Assembly (NCBI GenBank): GCA_025936675.1
Contig: JAICSX010000075.1
Span: 1 to 7,029 of the forward strand
Origin: Sphingomonas sp.
GTDB taxonomy: Bacteria > Pseudomonadota > Alphaproteobacteria > Sphingomonadales > Sphingomonadaceae
Direction of reading: 5' to 3'
Length of the DNA stretch: 7,029 nucleotides
Within the stretch, counting starts at the first letter, position 1. Each line of letters opens with the position of its first letter. The position numbers and the translations under genes are program-made. The notes under the pieces are model-generated. The model searched no databases and had not been told where the DNA came from. It saw nothing but the letters and a program-made list of their open reading frames with translations. Below are positions 1 through 4,955 of the stretch, one piece after another.

Positions 1-967
1 CGCGGATCTCGGCGCCATGGGCGAGGCGCTGCAGCTCATCGTCGTCAGCGGTCCGCAGCACGGGCACGCGCTGCTCTTCGGCGTGCTCGCGGTGCTGATG
101 CAACTCTTCATTCCGTACCGCTATCTCGCGCCGATCCTCAAGTGGCTGACGCTGTCGCTCTTTGCTTATGTTGGCGTGCTGATTGCGGTCGACATTCCGT
201 GGGTGAAGCTTTTCGCTGCGACGCTGATTCCGCCGGTCGAGCTCACGCGCGAATACCTGGTGCTGCTCGTCGCCGTGCTTGGTACGACGATCAGTCCGTA
301 TCTCTTCTTCTGGCAGGCGTCGCAGGAGGTCGAGGAGCAGCGCGCGACGCACGGCGACGAGCCGCTGCGCGAGTCGGCGAAGGGTGCACGTTCGCATCTG
401 CAGCGGATCACCGTCGACACCTGGTTCGGCATGATTTTCTCGAACGCGATCGCGTTCGCAATCATGCTGACGACCGCCGTCACGCTGCACGATGCGGGTA
501 TCACCGACATCCAGACATCGGCGCAGGCGGCCCAGGCACTGCGGCCGATCGCGGGCAACCTTGCGTTCACGCTGTTCGCCGCAGGCATCATCGGCACCGG
601 ATTGCTGGCGATTCCGGTATTGGCGGGCTCGGCGGCCTACGCGGTCGCCGAGGCGATGAAGTGGCCGATCGGACTCGGCCTCGAGCCGCTCGAGGCGAAG
701 GGCTTCTACGGCATCATCACGCTCGCAACGCTGCTCGGTGCGGGCATCGATTTCACGTCGATCGATCCGATCAAGGCGCTGATCTGGTCGGCGGTGTTGA
801 ACGGCGTCATCGCCGTCCCGATCATGGCGCTGATGATGCGCATGGCGGTGCGGCCGGACATCATGGGGCCGTTCGTGATCAAACGGAGGCTGCACCGGCT
901 CGGATGGTTTGCAACGGCATTGATGGCGATCGCGGTCGTCGGGATGCTGTGGTCGTCGTTTGTTTGA
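1..967 (+). CDS. NRAMP-family divalent metal transporter, C-terminal part (5' end outside window)
   Basis: This inner-membrane protein belongs to the NRAMP/SLC11 family, which imports divalent metals with protons. The reading frame is open from base 2, beginning ADLGAMGEAL, a segment typical of an internal helix, so the gene starts upstream and the ATG at 17 is internal. Several long hydrophobic helices follow. The block GTTISPYLFFWQASQEVEE, about 90 residues after that ATG, matches the TM6 region of the family. At this point canonical Mn/Fe transporters have Met-Pro-His; this protein reads Ser-Pro-Tyr, so the usual methionine metal ligand is absent. TM1, with the DPGN motif, lies outside the window. 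The C-terminus ends in a hydrophobic helix and a TGA at 965-967. Third positions are strongly G/C, as expected of a native gene. The family is secure; the transported ion is not. Confidence 0.85.
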   Translation, partial: ADLGAMGEALQLIVVSGPQHGHALLFGVLAVLMQLFIPYRYLAPILKWLTLSLFAYVGVLIAVDIPWVKLFAATLIPPVELTREYLVLLVAVLGTTISPYLFFWQASQEVEEQRATHGDEPLRESAKGARSHLQRITVDTWFGMIFSNAIAFAIMLTTAVTLHDAGITDIQTSAQAAQALRPIAGNLAFTLFAAGIIGTGLLAIPVLAGSAAYAVAEAMKWPIGLGLEPLEAKGFYGIITLATLLGAGIDFTSIDPIKALIWSAVLNGVIAVPIMALMMRMAVRPDIMGPFVIKRRLHRLGWFATALMAIAVVGMLWSSFV

Positions 968-1026
968 TGGTTGCTCGCACATAGAGGGACTCGCACGCGC
1001 CCGGACGGCGTAGCATTCGACAGGAC

Positions 1027-1650
1027 ATGGCTGGCTTCGACAATCCTCGCGAAACCTGGAACACGCGATATGCGGTTCCGGAATTCCTGTTCGGCGAAGC
1101 GCCGAACGCATTCCTCGTTCGGGCCGCGCAGCGGATAAAGCCGCGCGGAACGGTTCTGTGCATCGCCGACGGGGAAGGGCGCAACAGCGTCTGGCTGGCC
1201 GAGCAGGGGTTCGAGGTGACTGCATTCGATTTCGCGTCGAATGCCGTCGACAAGGCGCGAGCGTTCGCCGCGCGCCGCGGCGTGTCCTGCGATCATCGCC
1301 TGTGTGCCGTCGAGGACTGGGACTACGACGCCGGGCGCTACGACGCGGTCGTTGCGATCTTCATCCAGTTTCTTCCGCCGGAGACGCGAGACGCGACGTT
1401 TGCGCGTATGCAGTCGGCCGTGGCGCCCGGCGGCGTGTTCGTGCTCGAAGGCTATCGGCCCGAGCAGGTCGATTACAGAACCGGCGGTCCGCCGCGGCGC
1501 GAGCACATGTACACGCGCGAATGGATCGAGGCGCGATTCGCAGGCTGGGACATTCTGTCGCTAGATCTCTACGACGCGGAGATCCGCGAGGGTCGGGCGC
1601 ACGGCGGCATGTCGGCGCTGATCGACGTCGTCGCGCGACGTCCCGGCTGA
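1027..1650 (+). CDS. Class I SAM-dependent methyltransferase (TehB-like), 207 aa
   Basis: This is a small soluble Rossmann-fold methyltransferase. The N-terminus WNTRYAVPEFLFGEAPNAFL (residues 11-30) is the usual lead-in of the TehB/thiopurine-methyltransferase-like group. Motif I is VLCIADGEGRN (43-53), the glycine-rich SAM loop. Asp68 in VTAFDFA is the expected acidic residue at the end of strand 2 that binds the ribose. FIQFLPPETR (112-121) and APGGVFVLEGY (133-143) correspond to the later core strands. The substrate cannot be told from the sequence. The ATG at 1027 is preferred because the protein then begins like its relatives; the nearby AGGA (1022-1025) sits too close to be a good ribosome binding site. 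It follows the transporter by 59 bp on the same strand, so co-transcription is possible but not shown. Codon use matches the native background. Confidence 0.85.
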   Translation: MAGFDNPRETWNTRYAVPEFLFGEAPNAFLVRAAQRIKPRGTVLCIADGEGRNSVWLAEQGFEVTAFDFASNAVDKARAFAARRGVSCDHRLCAVEDWDYDAGRYDAVVAIFIQFLPPETRDATFARMQSAVAPGGVFVLEGYRPEQVDYRTGGPPRREHMYTREWIEARFAGWDILSLDLYDAEIREGRAHGGMSALIDVVARRPG

Positions 1651-1677
1651 CGCTGAACGTTGGCCTCGGCTCAGCGT
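1650..1677 (+). terminator. Inverted repeat after methyltransferase gene, weak terminator candidate
   Basis: A perfect 7-bp stem ACGCTGA/TCAGCGT (1650-1656 and 1671-1677) with a 14-nt loop starts at the methyltransferase stop codon. It lacks a downstream T run and overlaps the tRNA promoter, so intrinsic termination is doubtful. Confidence 0.25.
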
Positions 1678-1682
1678 AAAAT
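1654..1682 (+). promoter_or_regulatory. Promoter of tRNA-Ser
   Basis: A -10 box TAAAAT (1677-1682, 5 of 6 consensus bases) lies 10 bp before the tRNA. A poor -35, TGAACG (1654-1659), is 17 bp upstream of it. The discriminator following the -10 is GC-rich (CGCGG), as is usual for stable-RNA promoters under stringent control. Transcription would start near 1689, giving a 5' leader of only a few bases. Confidence 0.5.
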
Positions 1683-1691
1683 CGCGGTCAC

Positions 1692-1782
1692 GGAGAGGTG
1701 GATGAGCGGTTTAAGTCGCACGCCTGGAAAGCGTGTTTAGGGTAATACCCTAACGCGGGTTCGAATCCCGCCCTCTCCGCCA
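1692..1782 (+). tRNA. tRNA-Ser (anticodon GGA), CCA encoded
   Basis: The acceptor stem GGAGAGG (1692-1698) pairs with CCTCTCC (1772-1778), followed by discriminator G1779 and an encoded CCA (1780-1782). The anticodon stem CACGC/GCGTG (1719-1723, 1731-1735) encloses the loop CTGGAAA, with anticodon GGA at 1726-1728. This reads UCC and UCU serine codons. A long variable arm (stem around TTAGGG/CCCTAA, 1737-1752) marks it as a class II tRNA, as serine requires. The T-arm GCGGG-TTCGAAT-CCCGC spans 1755-1771. All parts are intact, so the gene should be functional. Its T-arm is repeated about 1 kb downstream, consistent with use as an integration site. Confidence 0.97.
1755..1773 (+). repeat. Left 19-bp T-arm repeat, putative attL core
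   Basis: The 19 bases GCGGGTTCGAATCCCGCCC cover the whole T-arm of tRNA-Ser plus the first two acceptor bases. They recur exactly at 2767-2785. Tyrosine recombinases often use the symmetrical T-arm of tRNA genes as their core site, so this is a plausible attachment site. The tRNA itself remains whole. Confidence 0.5.
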
Positions 1783-1863
1783 GTTTCGTGCTCGGTGTCA
1801 TCTGAAGTTATCCCGAAACCCTGTCCAATCGGCGTGAGGCGGCGACGCCGGATATCAGGGGAC

Positions 1864-1899
1864 TTGCAGTAGTCCCATTTTGGGACTACTATTCTGCAA
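1864..1899 (+). promoter_or_regulatory. Palindromic operator and promoter of higBA
   Basis: A perfect inverted repeat AGTAGTCCC-ATTTT-GGGACTACT (arms 1868-1876 and 1882-1890) lies just before the toxin start. It sits inside a second pair of arms, TTGCAG (1864-1869) and CTGCAA (1894-1899). The best promoter reading is -35 TTGCAG (1864-1869, 3 of 6), a 17-bp spacer and -10 TACTAT (1887-1892, 4 of 6). The palindrome therefore fills the spacer and touches both boxes, an arrangement expected for autorepression by the HigA antitoxin. Transcription would begin at about the ATG at 1899, implying a leaderless or nearly leaderless toxin message. The palindrome is seen directly; the promoter and the binding protein are inferred. 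Confidence 0.55.
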
Positions 1900-2201
1900 T
1901 GCGTGTCATTGCCCTTCGCACGATCAAGCATTTCGTTGACAGCAGACCGAAATACAGTGACGCTCGTGAACCCGCTTTAGCGTGGTACCGACAAGTGCTC
2001 AGGGCCGATTGGGCCTCACCGGCTGAGGTGAAGCGCGATATCGGCAGTGCGAGCATTTTGAAAGACGGCAGGGTGGTGTTCAACATCGGAGGGAACAAGT
2101 ATCGAATCGTAGTGTGGATCAACTATCCATATCGCATCGTCTATGTCCGGTTCATTGGTACACACAGCGAGTACGATCGAATCGATGCGCAGACCGTTTA
2201 A
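1899..2201 (+). CDS. higB: HigB-type mRNA interferase toxin, 100 aa
   Basis: This is the toxin of a type II toxin-antitoxin pair. It belongs to the HigB branch of the RelE/ParE superfamily, whose members cleave mRNA, often at the ribosome. The start MRVIALRTIKHF matches the typical N-terminus of the family, which decides the ATG at 1899. Other family blocks are ALAWYRQVLRADW (26-38), SASILKDGRVVFNIGGNKYR (50-69) and VYVRFIGTHSEYDRID (81-96). The length is normal for the family and no break is seen. There is no convincing Shine-Dalgarno sequence upstream, which fits leaderless translation. The toxin-before-antitoxin order is usual for hig loci. Base composition is less GC-rich than in the genes before the tRNA, suggesting acquisition. 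Catalytic activity is assumed from homology. Confidence 0.9.
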   Translation: MRVIALRTIKHFVDSRPKYSDAREPALAWYRQVLRADWASPAEVKRDIGSASILKDGRVVFNIGGNKYRIVVWINYPYRIVYVRFIGTHSEYDRIDAQTV

Positions 2202-2218
2202 TGAAGCGAGGCATTGCA

Positions 2219-2578
2219 ATGGACATCAAGCCAATCAAGACCAAACGAGATTACGAAACGGCGCTCAGGGCGATCGAGCCATTAATGTCGGCAAAACGCA
2301 ATACGCCTGAAGGCGACAGACTGGACGTTCTAGTTACCTTGATTGAGGCATATGAGGCACGACATTTCCCGCTTGATCTCCCCGACCCGGTCGAAGCCAT
2401 CAAGTTCGTGATGGAGCAGCGCAATCTCACAGTCAAAGATCTCGTCCCTTACATCGGCCGCCCCAACCGCGTTTACGAAGTTCTCAATCACAAGCGCCCG
2501 CTTACTATGGCCATGGCCTGGAACCTGCACAGGGGGTTGGGGATTCCAGCCGAGTCCTTAATCAAACAAGCAGCTTAG
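2219..2578 (+). CDS. higA: HigA-type antitoxin with helix-turn-helix, 119 aa
   Basis: This is the antitoxin partner of HigB. It neutralises the toxin by binding and normally represses its own operon. The N-terminus MDIKPIKTKRDYETALRAIE is characteristic of this HigA group and is followed by TPEGDRLDVLVTLIEAYEARHFP (29-51). A DNA-binding helix-turn-helix occupies about residues 62-110, with DLVPYIGRPNRVYEVLNHKR (74-93) as its core. The ATG at 2219 is chosen because GAGG (2208-2211) lies 7 bases upstream and the protein then starts like its relatives. An in-frame ATG at 2201, overlapping the higB stop by one base, would add six residues (MKRGIA). The near-overlap implies translational coupling. 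The palindrome at 1868-1890 is the likely operator. The gene appears intact. Confidence 0.9.
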   Translation: MDIKPIKTKRDYETALRAIEPLMSAKRNTPEGDRLDVLVTLIEAYEARHFPLDLPDPVEAIKFVMEQRNLTVKDLVPYIGRPNRVYEVLNHKRPLTMAMAWNLHRGLGIPAESLIKQAA

Positions 2579-2606
2579 TTGGTGCATGGGCTCTAGCTAT
2601 AGGGTC

Positions 2607-2642
2607 AAGCGGCAACGCTTTGTCCTTGCCCTGACTGGCAAG
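2607..2642 (+). terminator. Two tandem hairpins after higA, possible terminator
   Basis: AAGCG-GCAA-CGCTT (2607-2620) is a 5-bp stem with a GNRA tetraloop followed by TTTGT if its last bases are counted. CTTGCC-CTGACT-GGCAAG (2625-2642) is a second, 6-bp stem. They lie 29 bp after the higA stop. Neither has a proper T tract, so the call is tentative. Confidence 0.3.
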
Positions 2643-2711
2643 TCATCACAAGAACCGCGCGGGCAATTCGGGCCAGCTATCCACAGGTCTCGAAAAACTT
2701 TCGCATTTCGT

Positions 2712-2730
2712 TTGGTCACTTCTTGGTCAC
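2712..2730 (+). repeat. Direct repeat of TTGGTCAC at 11-bp spacing, putative integrase arm sites
   Basis: TTGGTCAC occurs at 2712-2719 and again at 2723-2730, exactly one helical turn apart and about 40 bp inside the right T-arm repeat. Short direct repeats phased like this near an attachment core are typical of arm-type sites bound by the N-terminal domain of tyrosine integrases. The repeat is seen; the role is inferred. Confidence 0.35.
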
Positions 2731-2766
2731 AAAACCTCAGAGAACCGCATCCAGCCTAGCGGTGAG

Positions 2767-2785
2767 GCGGGTTCGAATCCCGCCC
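2767..2785 (+). repeat. Right 19-bp T-arm repeat, putative attR core
   Basis: This is an exact copy of bases 1755-1773 of tRNA-Ser, in the same orientation. It is not part of a tRNA gene: the flanks (GGTGAG before, GTTCAAAG after) form no acceptor or anticodon stem. Together with the left copy it brackets about 1.0 kb holding higBA. The T-arm contains a consensus stretch shared by many tRNAs, so a relic of another tRNA or of a phage att site is an alternative. Confidence 0.5.
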
Positions 2786-2837
2786 GTTCAAAGACAGCTA
2801 TCCATCTCGGCGCCGGGTCGTGCGGCTCGAGTTCATC

Positions 2838-3080
2838 TCAGATCAGTTCCGGTCGATGCGTCTTGAGCCACGTGGTCGCTGTCTCATGCAGTGCCTCCGC
2901 CTGCGACACGCATTCCGCAACCGTCGCTGCGGGCACCCTGTCGCCGGTGTATTCGGTCAGGTTGCGTAGCTTTCGCAGGGCGTCAAGTCGAACGATGACT
3001 TGTGGATTCACGCCTAATGTCAACGGCAGTGTTTGGATCGCTGTTTGATGATGTCCGGGCTTGTCAATGTCCGACAGCCA
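2838..3080 (-). pseudogene. 5'-truncated HEPN-like protein relic
   Basis: The minus strand reads without a stop from 3110 down to a TGA at 2838-2840. From about 3080 it has the character of a real C-terminus: KPGHHQTAIQTLPLTLGV, then LDALRKLRNLTEYTGD, then AECVSQAEALHETATTWLKT and HRPELI. I recall this arrangement from small helical proteins of the HEPN type that are usually about 130-150 residues long. The N-terminal half is missing: the frame is closed by a stop at 3111-3113, and no ATG or GTG opens it. A TTG at 3023 could start a 61-residue fragment. The HEPN catalytic signature is R-N-x3-H; here it reads RNLTEY, with Tyr instead of His. It is probably a relic of another toxin-antitoxin or defence gene. 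The family assignment is from memory of sequence pattern only. Confidence 0.5.
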
Positions 3081-3282
3081 TGAGCATGCAGTCCGACGTC
3101 GGAAGCCGGCTTACCGACGCAGGTCTCGCCTCGGTTCCCATCCCGGACGCTGTCCGCGAGCGCGTGCGCTGGTTCGACTTGGGGATCAGTCCCGATCTCA
3201 AGCGCGAGCTGTGTCCTACCGGCGTGATCGTGTTCAGCCGACAGGCTTCCTGCTTGTTCGTCACCTGCTTGTCAAGCGGCGC
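3081..3282. other. Stretch without a convincing gene before the hip-like operon
   Basis: Open frames exist on both strands, as expected at this GC content. None resembles a known family, and none has a good start. A plus-strand segment at about 3112-3230 has protein-like codon use (containing AVRERVRWFDLGISPDLKRE) and could be debris of another gene, possibly what replaced the N-terminus of the neighbouring relic. Confidence 0.35.
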
Positions 3283-3339
3283 TTTACTTTGACTTCGGCG
3301 ATGCCTAGTATGTTAGGCATTATGAGGCTTAGTGCCTAA
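3283..3339 (+). promoter_or_regulatory. Promoter and TAGGCA/TGCCTA operator array of the hip-like operon
   Basis: A perfect palindrome ATGCCTA-GTATGT-TAGGCAT spans 3301-3320. The half-site occurs a third time as TGCCTAA (3333-3339), which forms a second inverted repeat with TTAGGCA (3313-3319). A matching promoter is -35 TTTACT (3283-3288, 4 of 6), a 17-bp spacer and -10 TAGTAT (3306-3311, 4 of 6), so the -10 box lies within the palindrome. The third half-site covers the GTG start of the antitoxin gene. Repeated operators near the start are typical for autoregulation by HipB-type antitoxins. The repeats are seen; promoter and binding protein are inferred. Confidence 0.55.
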
Positions 3340-3679
3340 AATAATGGTCGTTCATAGGATGCTTCCCGGCGAAGTCGCCGCTCGCGTCCAGGAACTGGGT
3401 TATCGACTGCGCCTCGCCAGAACGCGCCGCGGAATGTCGATCGCCGAACTGGCCGCCAAGGCGGACATCAACCGTAACACCCTCAACGCGTTGGAGCTCG
3501 GCAAGCCTGGCGTAGCGCTGGGCGCTTACGTCACCGTGCTGTGGGCCCTCGGTCTCGACGAAACGCTGGATGGCGCGGCCCATCCCGACGCCGATACGCA
3601 CGGAACGACGCTCGAGGCTTCGCGTCGACCCGAACGCGTTCGCAAGATTCGGAAGCAGAAGAACGAGTATGACTTCTGA
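3332..3679 (+). CDS. HipB-like XRE-family antitoxin/repressor, 115 aa
   Basis: This is a DNA-binding antitoxin of the XRE/Cro family, partner of the HipA-like kinase that overlaps its 3' end. The helix-turn-helix covers about residues 22-76: YRLRLARTRRGMSIAELAAK (24-43), then DINRNTLNALELGKPGVALG (45-64). The C-terminal tail is basic with an acidic-aromatic end (RKIRKQKNEYDF), a common feature of this HipB group. Known HipB proteins bind the kinase dimer and repress their own promoter. The start is uncertain. The GTG at 3332 has GAGG (3324-3327) upstream, though only 4 bases away. ATG at 3344 or 3359 are alternatives that leave the helix-turn-helix whole. The stop (3677-3679) lies 8 bases after the first base of the downstream start codon, so the two genes overlap by 11 bp and are probably translationally coupled. 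Confidence 0.87.
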   Translation: MPKIMVVHRMLPGEVAARVQELGYRLRLARTRRGMSIAELAAKADINRNTLNALELGKPGVALGAYVTVLWALGLDETLDGAAHPDADTHGTTLEASRRPERVRKIRKQKNEYDF

Positions 3680-4931
3680 ACGCCAGGCGTACGTCTACGT
3701 GCAGCTGCCCGGCACGTTGAGGACGGTCCCGGCAGCACTGCTGAAAGTCAAAAAGCTGCGTGACGCGACATTCGTCGGCCGCTTTCGTTACGGTGATCGC
3801 TACCTCGAGCGCAAGGACGCGGTCGCGTTCGATCCGTTCCAGGTGCCGCTTGGTAACGGGGTCTACGAGTTCACCAAGCTGAAAGGGATTCCCGGCGCAG
3901 TGCGTGACGCCGGCCCCGACGCCTGGGGACGGCGAGTCATCGAGCACAAGCTCGAGCGCAGTCCCGCCGATTTGGAAGAGCTCGATTATCTCTTGCACGG
4001 ACCGCAAGATGGCGCCGGCTACCTGACCTTCGGCGACACGGTCGAGCCTCGTGCCTCGAAGCATCGGTACAACCGCACGCATCAACTGGCAGATCTTGTT
4101 GCGGCCGCAGAAGCAATCGAAGAGGGCAGGCAGGTGCCGGAGCACATTCTCGAACAGCTCGAGCCCGGCACTTCGATGGGTGGTGCGAGGCCCAAGGCGA
4201 CGATCGAGGACGGCGACCGTCTTTGGGTAGGCAAGTTTCCGCAAAAGGACGACCGCTTCAATCTCCAGCGAGTGGAACACGCGACGCTCCAGCTGGCGCG
4301 TCGATGCGGAGTCGACGTCTGCACCTCACGTCTGCAGTCGATGGGAGGCAGGGAAGTGTTGATGATCGAGCGTTTCGATCGCCGACACACCGAGAGTGGC
4401 TACCTGCGCTTTGGGCTGGTCAGCGCATTTACCATGCTCGATGCCGATGAGTACCATCTCGACCGCGATCGATGGTCCTATCCTCTCCTGGCAGATCAGC
4501 TTCGGCGCTGGTCGGAGAAACCGAATGAGGATCGAATCGAGCTATTCCGCCGGATGGTTTTCAACGCAGCCATTACCAACAACGACGATCATCCGCGCAA
4601 CCACGCAGTGCGCAGGACCGCGCACGGCTGGCTTCTGACGCCCGCCTACGATCTAGTTCCCGTTTCGTTGGTCAATCCGGAGCGTCGCGATCTTGCGATG
4701 ATTGTCGGCAAGTATGGGCGCACAGCAAGCATCTACAACCTGCTCTCCCAATGCGAGCGCTTTGGGCTGACCGTCGAGGCTGCCAGGCGCGAAATCGACG
4801 CCATCGTCGCTACTGTCCGGGCGTGGCGCGATCACTTTCGCGCATCGGGAGTATCAGCGAAGGATGTCGAATACATTGCTCACGCGCTCCTTCCGCAATG
4901 CTTCTTTTTCGAAAAGCCTGTAGGTGACTGA
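3669..4931 (+). CDS. HipA-like serine/threonine kinase toxin, 420 aa
   Basis: This is a kinase toxin of the HipA family. E. coli HipA phosphorylates glutamyl-tRNA synthetase, which halts translation and causes persistence; the target here is unknown. The N-terminal subdomain (about 1-130) includes FVGRFRYGDRYLER and DAWGRRVIE. The P-loop GTSMGGARPKA (167-177) keeps the serine (Ser169) that matches the autophosphorylated Ser150 of E. coli HipA. Lys189 in WVGKF is a likely ATP-binding lysine. The catalytic loop NNDDHPRN (304-311) carries the Asp306/Asn311 pair, and PAYDL (325-329) holds the metal-binding Asp328. All the key kinase residues therefore appear present, and the length is close to the family's usual 420-440. 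The ATG at 3669 is preferred over an in-frame ATG at 3570, which would lie deep inside the antitoxin gene. It is the second gene of the operon. Confidence 0.93.
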   Translation: MTSERQAYVYVQLPGTLRTVPAALLKVKKLRDATFVGRFRYGDRYLERKDAVAFDPFQVPLGNGVYEFTKLKGIPGAVRDAGPDAWGRRVIEHKLERSPADLEELDYLLHGPQDGAGYLTFGDTVEPRASKHRYNRTHQLADLVAAAEAIEEGRQVPEHILEQLEPGTSMGGARPKATIEDGDRLWVGKFPQKDDRFNLQRVEHATLQLARRCGVDVCTSRLQSMGGREVLMIERFDRRHTESGYLRFGLVSAFTMLDADEYHLDRDRWSYPLLADQLRRWSEKPNEDRIELFRRMVFNAAITNNDDHPRNHAVRRTAHGWLLTPAYDLVPVSLVNPERRDLAMIVGKYGRTASIYNLLSQCERFGLTVEAARREIDAIVATVRAWRDHFRASGVSAKDVEYIAHALLPQCFFFEKPVGD

Positions 4932-4955
4932 AATTCTCGCCGGGGCGGCACAGCC

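Larger units (their letters stand above)
2579..2837. other. Non-coding stretch after higBA holding the att-like sequences
   Basis: I see no credible gene between the higA stop and the minus-strand relic. The stretch holds the tandem hairpins, the TTGGTCAC pair and the right T-arm repeat. A 10-bp direct repeat CAGCTATCCA (2674-2683 and 2795-2804) brackets the att-like region. The composition and repeats fit the boundary of an inserted element. Confidence 0.5.

Noticed and set aside
706..1506. Long minus-strand open frame of 266 codons
   Set aside because: It runs antisense to both the transporter and the methyltransferase, has no family-like blocks, and is explained by high GC at third positions.
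1830..1850. Inverted repeat CGGCGT/ACGCCG with a 9-nt loop after the tRNA, as a tRNA terminator
   Set aside because: The stem is only 6 bp, it has no T tract, and it lies about 50 bp beyond the tRNA end.
1737..1931. Minus-strand open frame of 64 codons ending GGEGGIRTRVRVLP
   Set aside because: Its C-terminus is the reverse strand of tRNA-Ser read as protein, a well-known annotation artefact.
2767..2785. Second tRNA gene
   Set aside because: Only a T-arm is present; no acceptor, D or anticodon stems can be drawn from the flanks.
2674..2804. 10-bp direct repeat CAGCTATCCA (2674-2683 and 2795-2804)
   Set aside because: It is too short to claim as an insertion footprint; it brackets the att-like region but could be chance.
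3002..3292. Plus-strand open frame of 96 codons starting with GTG before the hip-like operon
   Set aside because: It has no ribosome binding site and no recognisable family, it overlaps the HEPN-like relic antisense, and it runs into the operon promoter. It is kept only as possible gene debris.
3531..4280. Minus-strand open frame of 249 codons opposite the hip-like genes
   Set aside because: It is a shadow of the kinase gene, whose catalytic motifs are clear on the plus strand.
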